Below are positions 42,136 to 51,356 of a DNA stretch of 64,000 nucleotides, piece after piece; position 1 is the stretch's first letter, and every line of letters starts with the position of its first letter. The position numbers and the translations under genes are program-made. Source of the stretch: Acinetobacter sp. XS-4 (GTDB lineage: Bacteria; Pseudomonadota; Gammaproteobacteria; Pseudomonadales; Moraxellaceae); assembly GCF_023920705.1 (NCBI RefSeq), contig NZ_CP094657.1, forward strand, positions 2,666,001 through 2,730,000. Reading direction: 5' to 3'. Below the pieces are notes generated by a model. It did no database searches. It saw only the letters and a program-made list of their open reading frames with translations, and was not told the DNA's origin.

Positions 42136-43146
42136 TCAATTTTGTTTGATAGGTTCAAATTGTCGAATATTCGGATCATATGCTACTCGTGTAACTCCCT
42201 TGTCATTAATAACGAAGCTCATTAGATCCTGTCCTAATAAGAATTTACCTGTATAGTTTTCGCTAACTCTCGAAAGAATTTCTTTCTCACTAGCTCTACC
42301 AATATTGCCTTTACTGTATAAAGAAATATGTGAAATTACGGCATCTTTAGGTTTGGTTTCGTTGAGTACTTGCCCTAATTTCTCAGTATTCGCAAGATAT
42401 GAATAGAAGTGTTGTACATAATCTGGATAAGCTTTTTCAAGTTCACGACTACCAATCGATAAACTATGAACCAATAAATCAACACCTTTCGCTTGTTTAA
42501 CTAAATTTGAGGAATAAGTTGTATCACCAGATAATACAACTGCATGTCCAGCATAATCTACACGGAATCCATAAGCTGGCTCAACATGACCATGATCTAC
42601 CAGAAAAGCGGTGACCTTTACCCCATCTTTATCATAAACAACACCACCTTTTTGCGGTAAAAAGTGATCACTAATTTTAGTAGCTGGTTCGTTTGTTTCC
42701 CCACCTTTTAAGCGAATTTCATTATTGGCGGTGAAAGCTTTCTCAATTCCACGTGCAAAATTGTCTATTCCAACAGGCCCATAAATTGAAATTGGAGCTT
42801 TACTACGCCCATCATCAGTCGGTAATGGAGCTGATGCATACAGATCGGGGAAGCCCGTTAAATGATCTGAGTGCATGTGCGTAAAGAAAATAGAATTAAT
42901 ATCTCTTAAAGGAACTTGGATTTGGTGAAGGCGAATAACCGCACCTCGTCCTACATCGAATAATAATTTTTGATTACCAGCCTCAACTAAAGTACTCATA
43001 CCGAATCTATTAATATTAACAATCGGAGTTCCTGTTCCGAGTAGAGTGACTTTCATTTCACCCTCAGGTGCGGCATTAACAGTATTCATTCCCATGAATA
43101 TAGTTGTACATAAACCAATTGCTAAACGAAAACTTCCATTTTTCAT
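42136..43146 (-). CDS. Exported metallo-beta-lactamase-fold hydrolase
   Basis: A 336-residue MBL-fold protein with an N-terminal signal peptide (ending VNAA). Zinc motif THMHSDHLTG (near residue 95), then DHGHVEPAYGF, LSGDTTYS and a late SHISLYSKG supplying ligands. Resembles RNase Z/arylsulfatase-like or lactonase branches, but export argues against tRNA processing. I start at ATG 43146 (four codons inside the longest frame). Confidence 0.82.
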   Translation of the reverse strand: MKNGSFRLAIGLCTTIFMGMNTVNAAPEGEMKVTLLGTGTPIVNINRFGMSTLVEAGNQKLLFDVGRGAVIRLHQIQVPLRDINSIFFTHMHSDHLTGFPDLYASAPLPTDDGRSKAPISIYGPVGIDNFARGIEKAFTANNEIRLKGGETNEPATKISDHFLPQKGGVVYDKDGVKVTAFLVDHGHVEPAYGFRVDYAGHAVVLSGDTTYSSNLVKQAKGVDLLVHSLSIGSRELEKAYPDYVQHFYSYLANTEKLGQVLNETKPKDAVISHISLYSKGNIGRASEKEILSRVSENYTGKFLLGQDLMSFVINDKGVTRVAYDPNIRQFEPIKQN

Positions 43147-43432
43147 AGTTATATCCATCTGTGAGGTAATTGAGTTATCGATAATTACAGTCGATAAGCA
43201 ATTTATAATATGGGTTAAGTATTTTTTATATCCGCATATTCCAAGTTTGTATCCAATATGAATTAAATGATTTCCCCCTTAGAGAGCTATCACACAAACC
43301 TTATACTCACATTGATTATCGAAAACATCTTAAGACTTCACATGAAATCTCAGTTAACAACTGTTTAATAGTGCTTCGAATGAGTATGCCTTACCATAGC
43401 TAAAAGATATAAACTTGAAGGCATACATTGCA

Positions 43433-44053
43433 ATGAATGACTCAGTTAAGTGGTTAGAAACTTTAAATAAAATTACTGGTATTGCTCAAACAGGTTTGCA
43501 TTACTCAAAAGATGTTTATGACAAAGAACGTTATGAACAACTCTTAGGTCATATTGAATATTTATTAGAATTAAAAGAAATCAAAACAGAAAATTTTATT
43601 AATAATGTGCTCCAAGATGTAGGTTATGCTACTCCAAAACTAGATGTTAGAGCAGTTGTTTTTAAAGAAAATAAATTATTATTAGCAAAAGAAATTGGAG
43701 ATGGGCGATGGTCTGTTCCGGGTGGATGGGCTGACGTAGGTTACTCAGCATCGGAAAATGCTGAAAAAGAAGTTATAGAAGAGACAGGTCTACGAGTTAA
43801 GGCGATTAAGTTATTGGCTTTAACAGATAGAACTAAGCACCCACATCCTCCAATGTTTTTACATGTGTATAAGGCTTTCTTCTGGTGTGAAATTATTGAT
43901 GGTGAACTGACACCAAGTATTGAAACACCCGAAGTTGGATTCTTTGGTAGAGATGAGTTACCGCCTATTTCTACAGCACGTGTAACAGAAGAACAAATAC
44001 AGCAATTCTTTGATTATTTAGAGTCAATACCAGACGTTACTAAGTTTGATTAA
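43433..44053 (+). CDS. Nudix hydrolase with N-terminal Nudix-associated domain
   Basis: A 206-residue protein. An N-terminal helical domain (about residues 1-60, WLETLNKITGIAQTGLHYSKD) precedes the Nudix fold, with Nudix box GWADVGYSASENAEKEVIEETGL. The canonical first Glu after the GX5 spacer is Tyr and the Arg is Lys, though the catalytic EExG core is intact. Such proteins hydrolyse ADP-ribose or nucleotide-sugar substrates. ATG 43433 is preferred over an upstream TTG. Confidence 0.83.
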   Translation: MNDSVKWLETLNKITGIAQTGLHYSKDVYDKERYEQLLGHIEYLLELKEIKTENFINNVLQDVGYATPKLDVRAVVFKENKLLLAKEIGDGRWSVPGGWADVGYSASENAEKEVIEETGLRVKAIKLLALTDRTKHPHPPMFLHVYKAFFWCEIIDGELTPSIETPEVGFFGRDELPPISTARVTEEQIQQFFDYLESIPDVTKFD

Positions 44054-44120
44054 TTAAAAATTCAATGTAAGGCAGATCTCTTATATTTGGAGTTCTGCTT
44101 TCATAATGAAATATATCGTT

Positions 44121-45284
44121 TTAGCGAAACCCATATTGCTTCGCCCGCCAAACGACAATAAATGTAATCGATAACAATATTAAAAGTATTAGAGGGAAAG
44201 AACTCACCCCGAAACTACTGAGTAAAAAGCCACCAATAATTCCCCCACCAGCAATCGCGATATTCCAAACAGTCACTAATATCGATTGAGCAATATCAGC
44301 CATATCATTTGTTGTTTTCGCCAAGGCAGTTTGAAATAATGTCGCAGCGCCACCAAACGCAATGCCCCAAATTGCAATTGCCACATAAACAGGAATCGCA
44401 TAACTCCCCATAACAGCAAGTAAAAGAGCGGAAAAGCCAAATAATATGATGCTAGTAAGTGTTAATAATCGTGAATGTTGGTCAATCAACACACCTGTAA
44501 TGAAGATACTGAATAATGATAAACAGCCGAATATGAGTAAAATAATGTCCGTATTTTTAGCTAAGTCAGCAAGTGTTAAAAACGGAGCGATGTAGGTATA
44601 TAGCAGATTATGGGCAAGCACAAAGCTTAGAACCGTAAATAATATGGGTCTGACACCGGGTAAAATGAACACCTGTTTTAAAGAGATGTGTTTATCTTTA
44701 GCCTGCCCCGTAAAGTCAGGTAGTGTGAGACTTCCCCACACCACTAAAATAATTGCAAAAATACTCATAACACCAAAAGCCATTCGCCAACCGAACAGTT
44801 GACCAAGGTAAGTCCCTGCTGGCACACCTAGAGACAAAGCTAATGGTGTTCCTAACATTGCTATCGCGATCGCACGCCCTTTTAAGTGTTCTGACGCCAT
44901 TCGCGTTGCATATCCAGCGAGCAACGCCCAAAGTAAGCCCGCCGAAACACCTGCCAAAAATCGGGCAACCATTATTAAAAGATAACTGGTAGATAACGTT
45001 GTAATTAAATTTGTGAGAGCAAAACCCGCTAGAGCAATGAGTAACAGAGGTTTACGTCGAATACTTTGAGTCGCATCCATTAATGGAATGGCTGTTAATA
45101 ACGAACCAATTGCATATATCGTGATTGTTTGTCCCGCTAAGGATTCAGAGATATTTAAACCTAAAGCTAATTGAGGTAATAGCCCCGCAGGTAAAGCTTC
45201 TGTCAAGATCGTAACAAACGCTCCCATAGCGAGAATGAGTAAAGGAACAATAGGCAACCGATCATTTGAATGTGAGCTGCTCAT
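44121..45284 (-). CDS. MFS transporter (DHA1-type efflux)
   Basis: A 387-residue, twelve-segment major facilitator of the drug:H+ antiporter-1/arabinose-efflux type, with ARFLAGVSAGLLWALLAGYATR and LKGRAIAIAMLGTPLALSLGVPAGTYLGQ motifs. GGAG seven bases before ATG. It starts four bases inside the end of the serine hydrolase gene (overlap 45281-45284), so the two are translationally coupled. Efflux of a drug or hydrolysis product is the expectation. Confidence 0.86.
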   Translation of the reverse strand: MSSSHSNDRLPIVPLLILAMGAFVTILTEALPAGLLPQLALGLNISESLAGQTITIYAIGSLLTAIPLMDATQSIRRKPLLLIALAGFALTNLITTLSTSYLLIMVARFLAGVSAGLLWALLAGYATRMASEHLKGRAIAIAMLGTPLALSLGVPAGTYLGQLFGWRMAFGVMSIFAIILVVWGSLTLPDFTGQAKDKHISLKQVFILPGVRPILFTVLSFVLAHNLLYTYIAPFLTLADLAKNTDIILLIFGCLSLFSIFITGVLIDQHSRLLTLTSIILFGFSALLLAVMGSYAIPVYVAIAIWGIAFGGAATLFQTALAKTTNDMADIAQSILVTVWNIAIAGGGIIGGFLLSSFGVSSFPLILLILLSITFIVVWRAKQYGFR

Positions 45285-46471
45285 TCGACAACTCCTATCG
45301 CTTTATAAACTGCATCACGTAAGTCTGTAACAAACTTTCCAGACATGCCTTCATAAAGCGTGTTTGTAAATGCAATCACAGTCAGATTATGTTTTTTATC
45401 AACAAACCATGAATGACCGTAGGCTCCTCCCCAACGCCATGTCCCTTCTGACTCTGGTGATAGTGCTTGCTGAGCGTTTCTGAGTACTGAAAATCCGAGA
45501 CCAAAACCAAAGCCCGGCGCATTTGGTAACTCATAACCACCCGTTTGGTCTTTTGTCATTTCATCAATTAATTCAGGGGGTAAAAATAATGAGTCTCCCT
45601 GACGAAGAGCTTCTAATAAGCTAAAAAAATCCTCAACGGTTCCGGCCATTCCTGCGCCACCTGAGAAAAATGCTTGCGAATTAAAAATACGGCGAGGACT
45701 AAAATTAATTCCCACACATCCTTCAAATGGTGAAACAACCTCTTCTTCTAATAAAACATGCGGTTCAGGGCTATCACTTACATAAGCAGTTGCTACATGT
45801 TGATTATCTGGTACAGCGAAACCAGTGTTGTTCATTTTCAATCGATCAGTGACTAATTCTTTAACTGCTTGATCTAAAGGCTTGCCATATACTTTTTCAA
45901 TTAATGCGCCTAATACATCGATTGCCAAAGAATATCCCCATCCTTTCCCTGGTTCATAGAGTAAAGGTACGTTAGCAATTCGACGTACATTTTCTTCTAA
46001 ACTAATATTGGATGAATCCATGCCATCAGATACACCTACCTGCGAATATGCGCCACCGTTATCTGGTTCAAGAAACCGATAGCCCAAGCCTGCCGTATGA
46101 CTAAGAAGTTGACGTAGAGTAATTGGAACAAACTTTCCATTTTCTAATTTAGGCTGAAAAAATGGCAATTGGTGGTGAATGGCTTCATCTAAATTCAGTT
46201 TATTTTGCGCAACTAAAACTAAAGCAGCCGTTGAAACAATGACCTTACTTACTGACGCTAAGCGAAAGACAGTGTCCATAGTCATAGATATTGATTGTTC
46301 TCGGTTAGATAGCCCTAATGCTTCATGGTGTATAACTGTCCCATCTTGAGCCACAATAACCGCAGCGCCGACTAACTGGTTATTGGCTATAGCTTTTTGA
46401 ACTACATTTTGAACGAGGCTTAAAGAGATCGATGGTACGCCGTTATTTGATACAGACTCTTTAGAAATCAT
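45281..46471 (-). CDS. Serine hydrolase, beta-lactamase family
   Basis: A 396-residue class C beta-lactamase-fold protein. SxxK in RLASVSKVIVSTAAL (near residue 73), Tyr-box-like GWGYSLAIDVLGAL, and the third-motif region GGAYGHSWFVD. No signal peptide, so probably cytoplasmic, an esterase or amidase. It sits between a divergent LysR gene and its co-translated MFS partner, a typical inducible detoxification or transport unit. ATG 46471 chosen over the upstream TTG. Confidence 0.83.
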   Translation of the reverse strand: MISKESVSNNGVPSISLSLVQNVVQKAIANNQLVGAAVIVAQDGTVIHHEALGLSNREQSISMTMDTVFRLASVSKVIVSTAALVLVAQNKLNLDEAIHHQLPFFQPKLENGKFVPITLRQLLSHTAGLGYRFLEPDNGGAYSQVGVSDGMDSSNISLEENVRRIANVPLLYEPGKGWGYSLAIDVLGALIEKVYGKPLDQAVKELVTDRLKMNNTGFAVPDNQHVATAYVSDSPEPHVLLEEEVVSPFEGCVGINFSPRRIFNSQAFFSGGAGMAGTVEDFFSLLEALRQGDSLFLPPELIDEMTKDQTGGYELPNAPGFGFGLGFSVLRNAQQALSPESEGTWRWGGAYGHSWFVDKKHNLTVIAFTNTLYEGMSGKFVTDLRDAVYKAIGVVE

Positions 46472-46554
46472 AGTCAAAATCTTCTTTTCATATTCGAGAT
46501 TTATATACTAGGAAGACTCCTATTAAAGAAAAAGTCAGTTATAGTTCCTTGCTA

Positions 46555-46574
46555 TACGGAAGTTTTGTTCCGTA
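46555..46574. promoter_or_regulatory. Perfect inverted repeat before the LysR gene
   Basis: TACGGAA (46555-46561) and TTCCGTA (46568-46574), six-base loop, lie just before the LysR ribosome-binding site in the divergent promoter region. Candidate operator of LysR or leader hairpin. Confidence 0.5.
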
Positions 46575-46588
46575 ATAAGGAGAAAAGA

Positions 46589-47476
46589 ATGGATAGCCTG
46601 AATGGATTTACCGTATTCGTTAAAATCGCTGAGACTGGAAGTATTGTGGCAGCGGGGCGTTCATTAGGAATCTCAGCTTCTGCTGTTGGTAAAAGCTTGA
46701 TTCGCCTTGAAGAAAAAATTGGTGTACGACTTTTTCATCGTAATACACGTAGTATTAATCTGACTGCTGAAGGAATATTATTTTTAGAGCGTAGTCGACG
46801 CATACTGGCTGAAATTGAAGCAGCGGAAATGGAATTATCGCAAGCGATCAAATCTCCCAAAGGACGGTTACGTGTAAGTTTACCCTTAGTGAGTTCACTG
46901 GTATTACCTGTACTGGGTGACTTTATGCAGGAATATCCAGAAATAGAATTAGACCTTGATTTTGCAGACCGCTTGGTCGATGTGATTGAAGAAGGATTTG
47001 ATGCTGTTGTTCGGACAGGTACTCCAACAGATTCACGCTTAAAAGCCTTGAAACTGGGGACTTTCAAACAATTACTGGTTGCCTCTCCAGCGTATTTGAT
47101 TCAACGTGGAACTCCGATAATACCTGCTGACTTATTAGAACACTCTTGTTTACATTATCGATTTTCTCATAGCGGCAAACTTGAGAAATGGCCCTTAAAA
47201 ACAACTGAAAACGAGCCGGACCTACAACTGCCGATATCAATGATTTGTAATAATATTGAGACACGAGTTTGTTTTGCACTAAAAGGTCGAGGAATTGCTT
47301 GCCTACCTGACTTTTCTATTAAAGAATTGTTGAGTACCAACCAACTAGTTCAAGTATTACCCGAGTTTACAGATGGAACTGGCGTATTTAATGTACTCTG
47401 GCCTGCAAGTAAACATCCCTCTCCGAAAGTTCGAGCATTTGTTAATTTCTTATCTGAACGTATGTTTGAAAAATAA
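46589..47476 (+). CDS. LysR-family transcriptional regulator
   Basis: A 295-residue LysR of the DhaI/small-molecule class. HTH AETGSIVAAGRSLGISASAVGKSLIRLEE is followed by an effector domain (LRVSLPLVSSLVLPVLGDF). GGAG six bases before ATG 46589 picks this start. It is divergent from the hydrolase-MFS pair, presumably its target. Confidence 0.87.
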   Translation: MDSLNGFTVFVKIAETGSIVAAGRSLGISASAVGKSLIRLEEKIGVRLFHRNTRSINLTAEGILFLERSRRILAEIEAAEMELSQAIKSPKGRLRVSLPLVSSLVLPVLGDFMQEYPEIELDLDFADRLVDVIEEGFDAVVRTGTPTDSRLKALKLGTFKQLLVASPAYLIQRGTPIIPADLLEHSCLHYRFSHSGKLEKWPLKTTENEPDLQLPISMICNNIETRVCFALKGRGIACLPDFSIKELLSTNQLVQVLPEFTDGTGVFNVLWPASKHPSPKVRAFVNFLSERMFEK

Positions 47477-47494
47477 AGAATGTAATGTGCTAGA

Positions 47495-47523
47495 AAGATT
47501 GTTGTAGACACAATCTTCGTTTT
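47495..47523 (+). terminator. Terminator after the LysR gene
   Basis: AAGATTGT (47495-47502) pairs with ACAATCTT (47510-47517), followed by CGTTTTAATTT. Confidence 0.75.
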
Positions 47524-47596
47524 AATTTCAAAAATAATAAACTTTATGTTTTAAGCATTACATGACGATTTCCATTAATTAAAAAATCCGAATCAA

Positions 47597-48196
47597 TTAA
47601 ATGCTTACAACATATTGATCTAGATTTTTTAATGCAAAATGAATCACTTGAGACAGCTCTTCTTTGGTATACCCATCTCTTGCTTGAATAGATAGCCCAT
47701 GGAGAACGAGCGCGTAATATTGCCCTAAAGTTTTAGGGTCTGCATCTGCGACCAATTGACCATCTAATTTTGCTTGAACAAATCGTTCGACCAGACTTTG
47801 GCCCCGCGCAATACGCTGTGCTTTCATCCATTCCAAAACAGCTTGATTTTCTTCACCTAGCACGCTCGCTGCTGACACGACCATGCACCCATATGAATGG
47901 TTGGTTTGCGTGTAAAGCGCTAGTGCATCTTGAAATAATTGGTTTATTGCATCCTTAATATTTTTTTGCTTTAAAGCGGTTAGAGCGAAATTACCTTCGT
48001 TGTTTTCATAGTGATTTACAGCCTCTCTAAACAAGGCTTCTTTTGAGCCAAATGCTTTATAAATTCGAGCTGAGGCAATCCCCAAAACTTCAACTAAATC
48101 TGACATTGATGTGCCTTCATAGCCATGAAGCCAGAAAAAATCTCTCGCTTTTACGAGGGCTTCTTCTCGATCAAACTCTCTTGGTCTGCCAGCCAT
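47597..48196 (-). CDS. TetR/AcrR-family repressor
   Basis: A 199-residue TetR regulator starting MAGRPREFDREEALVKARDF; HTH TSMSDLVEVLGIASARIYKAFGSKEALF. The C-terminal ligand domain has one Cys in SYGCMVVSAA. AAGGG ribosome-binding site. Divergent from the isomerase-hydrolase operon at 48377-51234, its likely target. Not related closely to the two 184-residue copies. Confidence 0.88.
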   Translation of the reverse strand: MAGRPREFDREEALVKARDFFWLHGYEGTSMSDLVEVLGIASARIYKAFGSKEALFREAVNHYENNEGNFALTALKQKNIKDAINQLFQDALALYTQTNHSYGCMVVSAASVLGEENQAVLEWMKAQRIARGQSLVERFVQAKLDGQLVADADPKTLGQYYALVLHGLSIQARDGYTKEELSQVIHFALKNLDQYVVSI

Positions 48197-48376
48197 AATG
48201 ACCCTTTATCAAATTTAGTACCTCTTTTTATTATTATTCGAAAAAAATATTTTCACAAATAAATCAATGAGATTTATTCAAAATACTCTCATTTTGTTTT
48301 GATTTTCAAATAAAAAGTTGTTTTTATCAAAAATTAAGCCTATTGTTTGCTGATCGACAACTAATTATATTTTATT

Positions 48377-49429
48377 ATGAAAACCATCAAAGGTCCTAGT
48401 ATTCATCTTGCTCAATTTAGCGATGATGTTTTCCCTTTTAACCGCCTAGACGATATTGCTGCTTGGGTATCAGGCCAAGGCTTTGAAGCGGTACAACTTC
48501 CTGCTTGGGATAAGCGTTTATTTGATGTCAATTTGGCAGCAGAAAGCCAAGATTATTGCGATGAAATATTAGGTACTTTAAACAATCATGGTTTAAAAAT
48601 TAGTGAGTTAACGACTCATATTTTTGGGCAGTTAATGGCTGTTCACCCTGCTTATGATTCAATGTGCGATAACTTCGCCCCATCTCATTTACATGGCAAT
48701 TCAACAGCTAGAACCGAGTGGGCAAAGCAACAAATGCTCGCGTCAATTCAAGCCTCTGCCCGCTTAGGCCTTAAAGACATGGGGACATTTTCTGGCTCGC
48801 TAGCATGGCCTTATGTATTTCCATTTCCTCAAAGACCGTCTGGACTCATCGAAACGGCGTTTGATGAATTAGCGCGTCGTTGGCTTCCGATTTTGAATGC
48901 TTGTGATGAACAAGATGTCAACCTTTGCTATGAAATTCACCCCGGTGAAGATTTGCATGACGGCATTACATTTGAAATGTTTTTAGAGCGAACCCACAAC
49001 CACCCACGTTGCCATATTCTTTTTGACCCAAGCCATTTTGTTTTGCAGCAACTGAACTATGTGGAATATATCGATATCTATAAAGATTTCATTCGCATGT
49101 TTCATGTTAAAGATGCCGAATTTAATCCAACGGGCCGCCAAGGAATGTATAGCGGCTATCAAAGCTGGGGAAATCGAGCGGGTCGATTCCGTTCTACGGG
49201 TGATGGTCAAGTTGACTTTAAAGCAATTTTTTCAAAGTTAGCGCATTACGACTACGAAGGCTGGGCCACATTAGAGTGGGAATGTTGCCTCAAAAATAAA
49301 GACGATGGTGCACGCGAAGGCGCCGAATTCATTAAGCAAAATATTATTCATGTCACCGATAAAGTGTTTGATGACTTTGCTGCTGCCCCTGTGAATCAGA
49401 CTCAAATTAATCAGTTATTAGGTATTTAA
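48377..49429 (+). CDS. Sugar phosphate isomerase/epimerase-family TIM-barrel protein
   Basis: A 350-residue xylose-isomerase-like TIM-barrel protein. Metal-binding blocks include CYEIHPGEDLHD, ILFDPSHFVLQQ and RMFHVKDAEF. Family members are isomerases, epimerases or dehydratases of sugars or sugar-like acids. First of three co-directional genes (gaps 7 bp, then a 17-bp overlap), controlled presumably by the divergent TetR. Substrate unknown. Confidence 0.85.
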   Translation: MKTIKGPSIHLAQFSDDVFPFNRLDDIAAWVSGQGFEAVQLPAWDKRLFDVNLAAESQDYCDEILGTLNNHGLKISELTTHIFGQLMAVHPAYDSMCDNFAPSHLHGNSTARTEWAKQQMLASIQASARLGLKDMGTFSGSLAWPYVFPFPQRPSGLIETAFDELARRWLPILNACDEQDVNLCYEIHPGEDLHDGITFEMFLERTHNHPRCHILFDPSHFVLQQLNYVEYIDIYKDFIRMFHVKDAEFNPTGRQGMYSGYQSWGNRAGRFRSTGDGQVDFKAIFSKLAHYDYEGWATLEWECCLKNKDDGAREGAEFIKQNIIHVTDKVFDDFAAAPVNQTQINQLLGI

Positions 49430-49436
49430 GCTCAAT

Positions 49437-50336
49437 ATGAAAACTCACCTATTAAATGAAAAATCGCATAACGAATTCCACCATTCTTATATTCACATCG
49501 AGAGCAAAAAACTACATTACGTGACCTTAGGGGAAGGCCCAGTTGTATTACTGATTCCGGGCTGGCCGCAAACATGGTACGCGTGGCACAAAGTCATGAT
49601 TGAATTGGCACAACAAGGTTATCAAGCCATCGCTGTTGATTTACCCGGAACTGGAAATTCAGCTCCACTGGATGGAAGTTACGATACGGGTAGCATCGCC
49701 AAAATTTTATCAATGCTCATGACTCAACTTGAAAATCCAACTTATTCGGTTGTAGGTCATGACATTGGTATGTGGGTTGCCTATGCACTTGCATCTGATT
49801 TTCCTGAATCAGTCACTCGTCTTGCGGTCACAGAGGCTGTGATTCCCGGTTTAGCACCCGCACCTCCTATTTTTGTTGAGCCGAGTGAAAACATTTTTCT
49901 TTGGCATTTCATGTTTAATCAGACCCAAGATTTACCTGAGGCTTTAATCACAGGCCGCGAAGATACTTATTTAAATTATATGTTTGATAAATGGTCATGG
50001 CACAGAGATAAAGTTGCGGCTGAAACTTATATTGAAGCCTATAAAGTTCCGGGTCGTTTAACAGCAGGTTTTAATTATTACCGATCTATTCCAGAGACCA
50101 TTCGTCAAAATAAAATCAGAGAAACTAAAAGTTTAAACATGCCAGTTTTAGCAATAGGCGCTGAACATGCTACGGATAATGCACCTTATGAAACCATGAA
50201 AAAGGTTTCACCACATTTAACCAGTGCGATTGTCAAAGACTGCGGTCATTTCATTATGGAAGAACAGTCAGAAATATTTAGCTCACTCATTTTAGATTTC
50301 TTGCAGCAGGAAAAAAGCCATGCCTCTACTTGCTGA
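49437..50336 (+). CDS. Alpha/beta hydrolase (epoxide hydrolase/dehalogenase-like)
   Basis: A 299-residue alpha/beta-hydrolase. Oxyanion motif HG-like LLIPGWPQTW, nucleophile Asp in GHDIGMWVAYALA, and catalytic His in KDCGHFIMEEQ. An Asp nucleophile (rather than Ser) puts it with epoxide hydrolases and haloalkane/haloacetate dehalogenases. Middle gene of the operon. Confidence 0.85.
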   Translation: MKTHLLNEKSHNEFHHSYIHIESKKLHYVTLGEGPVVLLIPGWPQTWYAWHKVMIELAQQGYQAIAVDLPGTGNSAPLDGSYDTGSIAKILSMLMTQLENPTYSVVGHDIGMWVAYALASDFPESVTRLAVTEAVIPGLAPAPPIFVEPSENIFLWHFMFNQTQDLPEALITGREDTYLNYMFDKWSWHRDKVAAETYIEAYKVPGRLTAGFNYYRSIPETIRQNKIRETKSLNMPVLAIGAEHATDNAPYETMKKVSPHLTSAIVKDCGHFIMEEQSEIFSSLILDFLQQEKSHASTC

Positions 50337-51234
50337 AATTGAAAGCTGGCTTAAATCTAAACCAGCCCCACAAAATGTAAACTCGTTACAAGCGTTAAGA
50401 GAACATGTAAATAAAGACATTATTGATCAGCAAGGTATTCAGCATGATGCAAACTATCAACAAAGTTTTAATGTTGAGGTTTCAGATGGCACCGAAATTG
50501 AGGTTCGTGTTTATGTTCCCTATTCTCTAGAAAACGCTGAGCAACAACCTGCTTTGGTTTTTGCTCATGGTGGAGGTTGGTGCCTTGGAAGTTTAGACGC
50601 ATGGGACCGCACTTGTCGGTTATTAGCAGAATCCATTCAGCACGTTGTATTTTCTGTGGACTATCGCTTGGCTCCAGAGTTTAAGTTTCCAACACCTTTA
50701 AATGATTTTTTTACGGTATTTCGCTATATCCATTCGAATGCTTCACTATTTGGAATTGATCAAAACCGCGTGTCTGTAGGTGGTGATAGTGCGGGCGCAA
50801 ATATAGCTGCCGCCGCATGTCTAATGGCAAAACAACACCCAGAAATTAAGGTGAGCCATCAACTTCTTTTCTACCCAGCCTTAGATGCCACGATGAGTAG
50901 TAATTCTTATCGCCAATATGCCGAAGGTTATGGTTTGGAATCATCCACAATGGTTTATTGCTGGAATCAATATGTGCAAGATGAAAATGAAAAACACAAT
51001 GAATTTGTAAGTCCGTTACTCGCTCAGTCTTTAGATGGACTGCCGGATGCAACTATTTTTGTTTGTGAATATGACCCTGTTCGTGATGATGGCGAAAGAT
51101 ATGCTCAAAAACTGTGGGATGCGGGTATTCAAGTAAACTTCCATTTGCTAGAAGGAATGATTCACGGCGCGATTCACATGCTGGCAATTAGCCCCGAAAA
51201 AGTAAAATCGATCTATCATAAAGCTCAGATATAG
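50320..51234 (+). CDS. HSL-family alpha/beta hydrolase (esterase/lipase)
   Basis: A 304-residue hormone-sensitive-lipase-type esterase. HGGGW oxyanion motif in FAHGGGWCLG, nucleophile GGDSAGANIAAA, acid in EYDPVRDDGE, and His in GMIHGAIHM. The ATG overlaps the preceding gene by 17 bases with AGGA upstream. Last gene of the three-gene unit, suggesting ester hydrolysis joined to an Asp-nucleophile hydrolase and an isomerase. Confidence 0.88.
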   Translation: MPLLAEIESWLKSKPAPQNVNSLQALREHVNKDIIDQQGIQHDANYQQSFNVEVSDGTEIEVRVYVPYSLENAEQQPALVFAHGGGWCLGSLDAWDRTCRLLAESIQHVVFSVDYRLAPEFKFPTPLNDFFTVFRYIHSNASLFGIDQNRVSVGGDSAGANIAAAACLMAKQHPEIKVSHQLLFYPALDATMSSNSYRQYAEGYGLESSTMVYCWNQYVQDENEKHNEFVSPLLAQSLDGLPDATIFVCEYDPVRDDGERYAQKLWDAGIQVNFHLLEGMIHGAIHMLAISPEKVKSIYHKAQI

Positions 51235-51272
51235 ATAGATCTGTTTTATTATTCAAACATATTGCTTAGTTT

Positions 51273-51314
51273 GGCCACTCTTTAAAATTGTTTAATTACT
51301 CTTTTGGAGTGGCC
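51273..51314. terminator. Large inverted repeat at the convergent end
   Basis: GGCCACTC (51273-51280) and GAGTGGCC (51307-51314) are perfect inverted copies around a 26-base AT-rich loop, between the esterase stop and the convergent phosphatase stop. It probably ends transcription from both sides. Confidence 0.5.
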
Positions 51315-51356
51315 CAGCTTACTTTTAACTATGGATATGGGTTATCCAAGTTCCGC

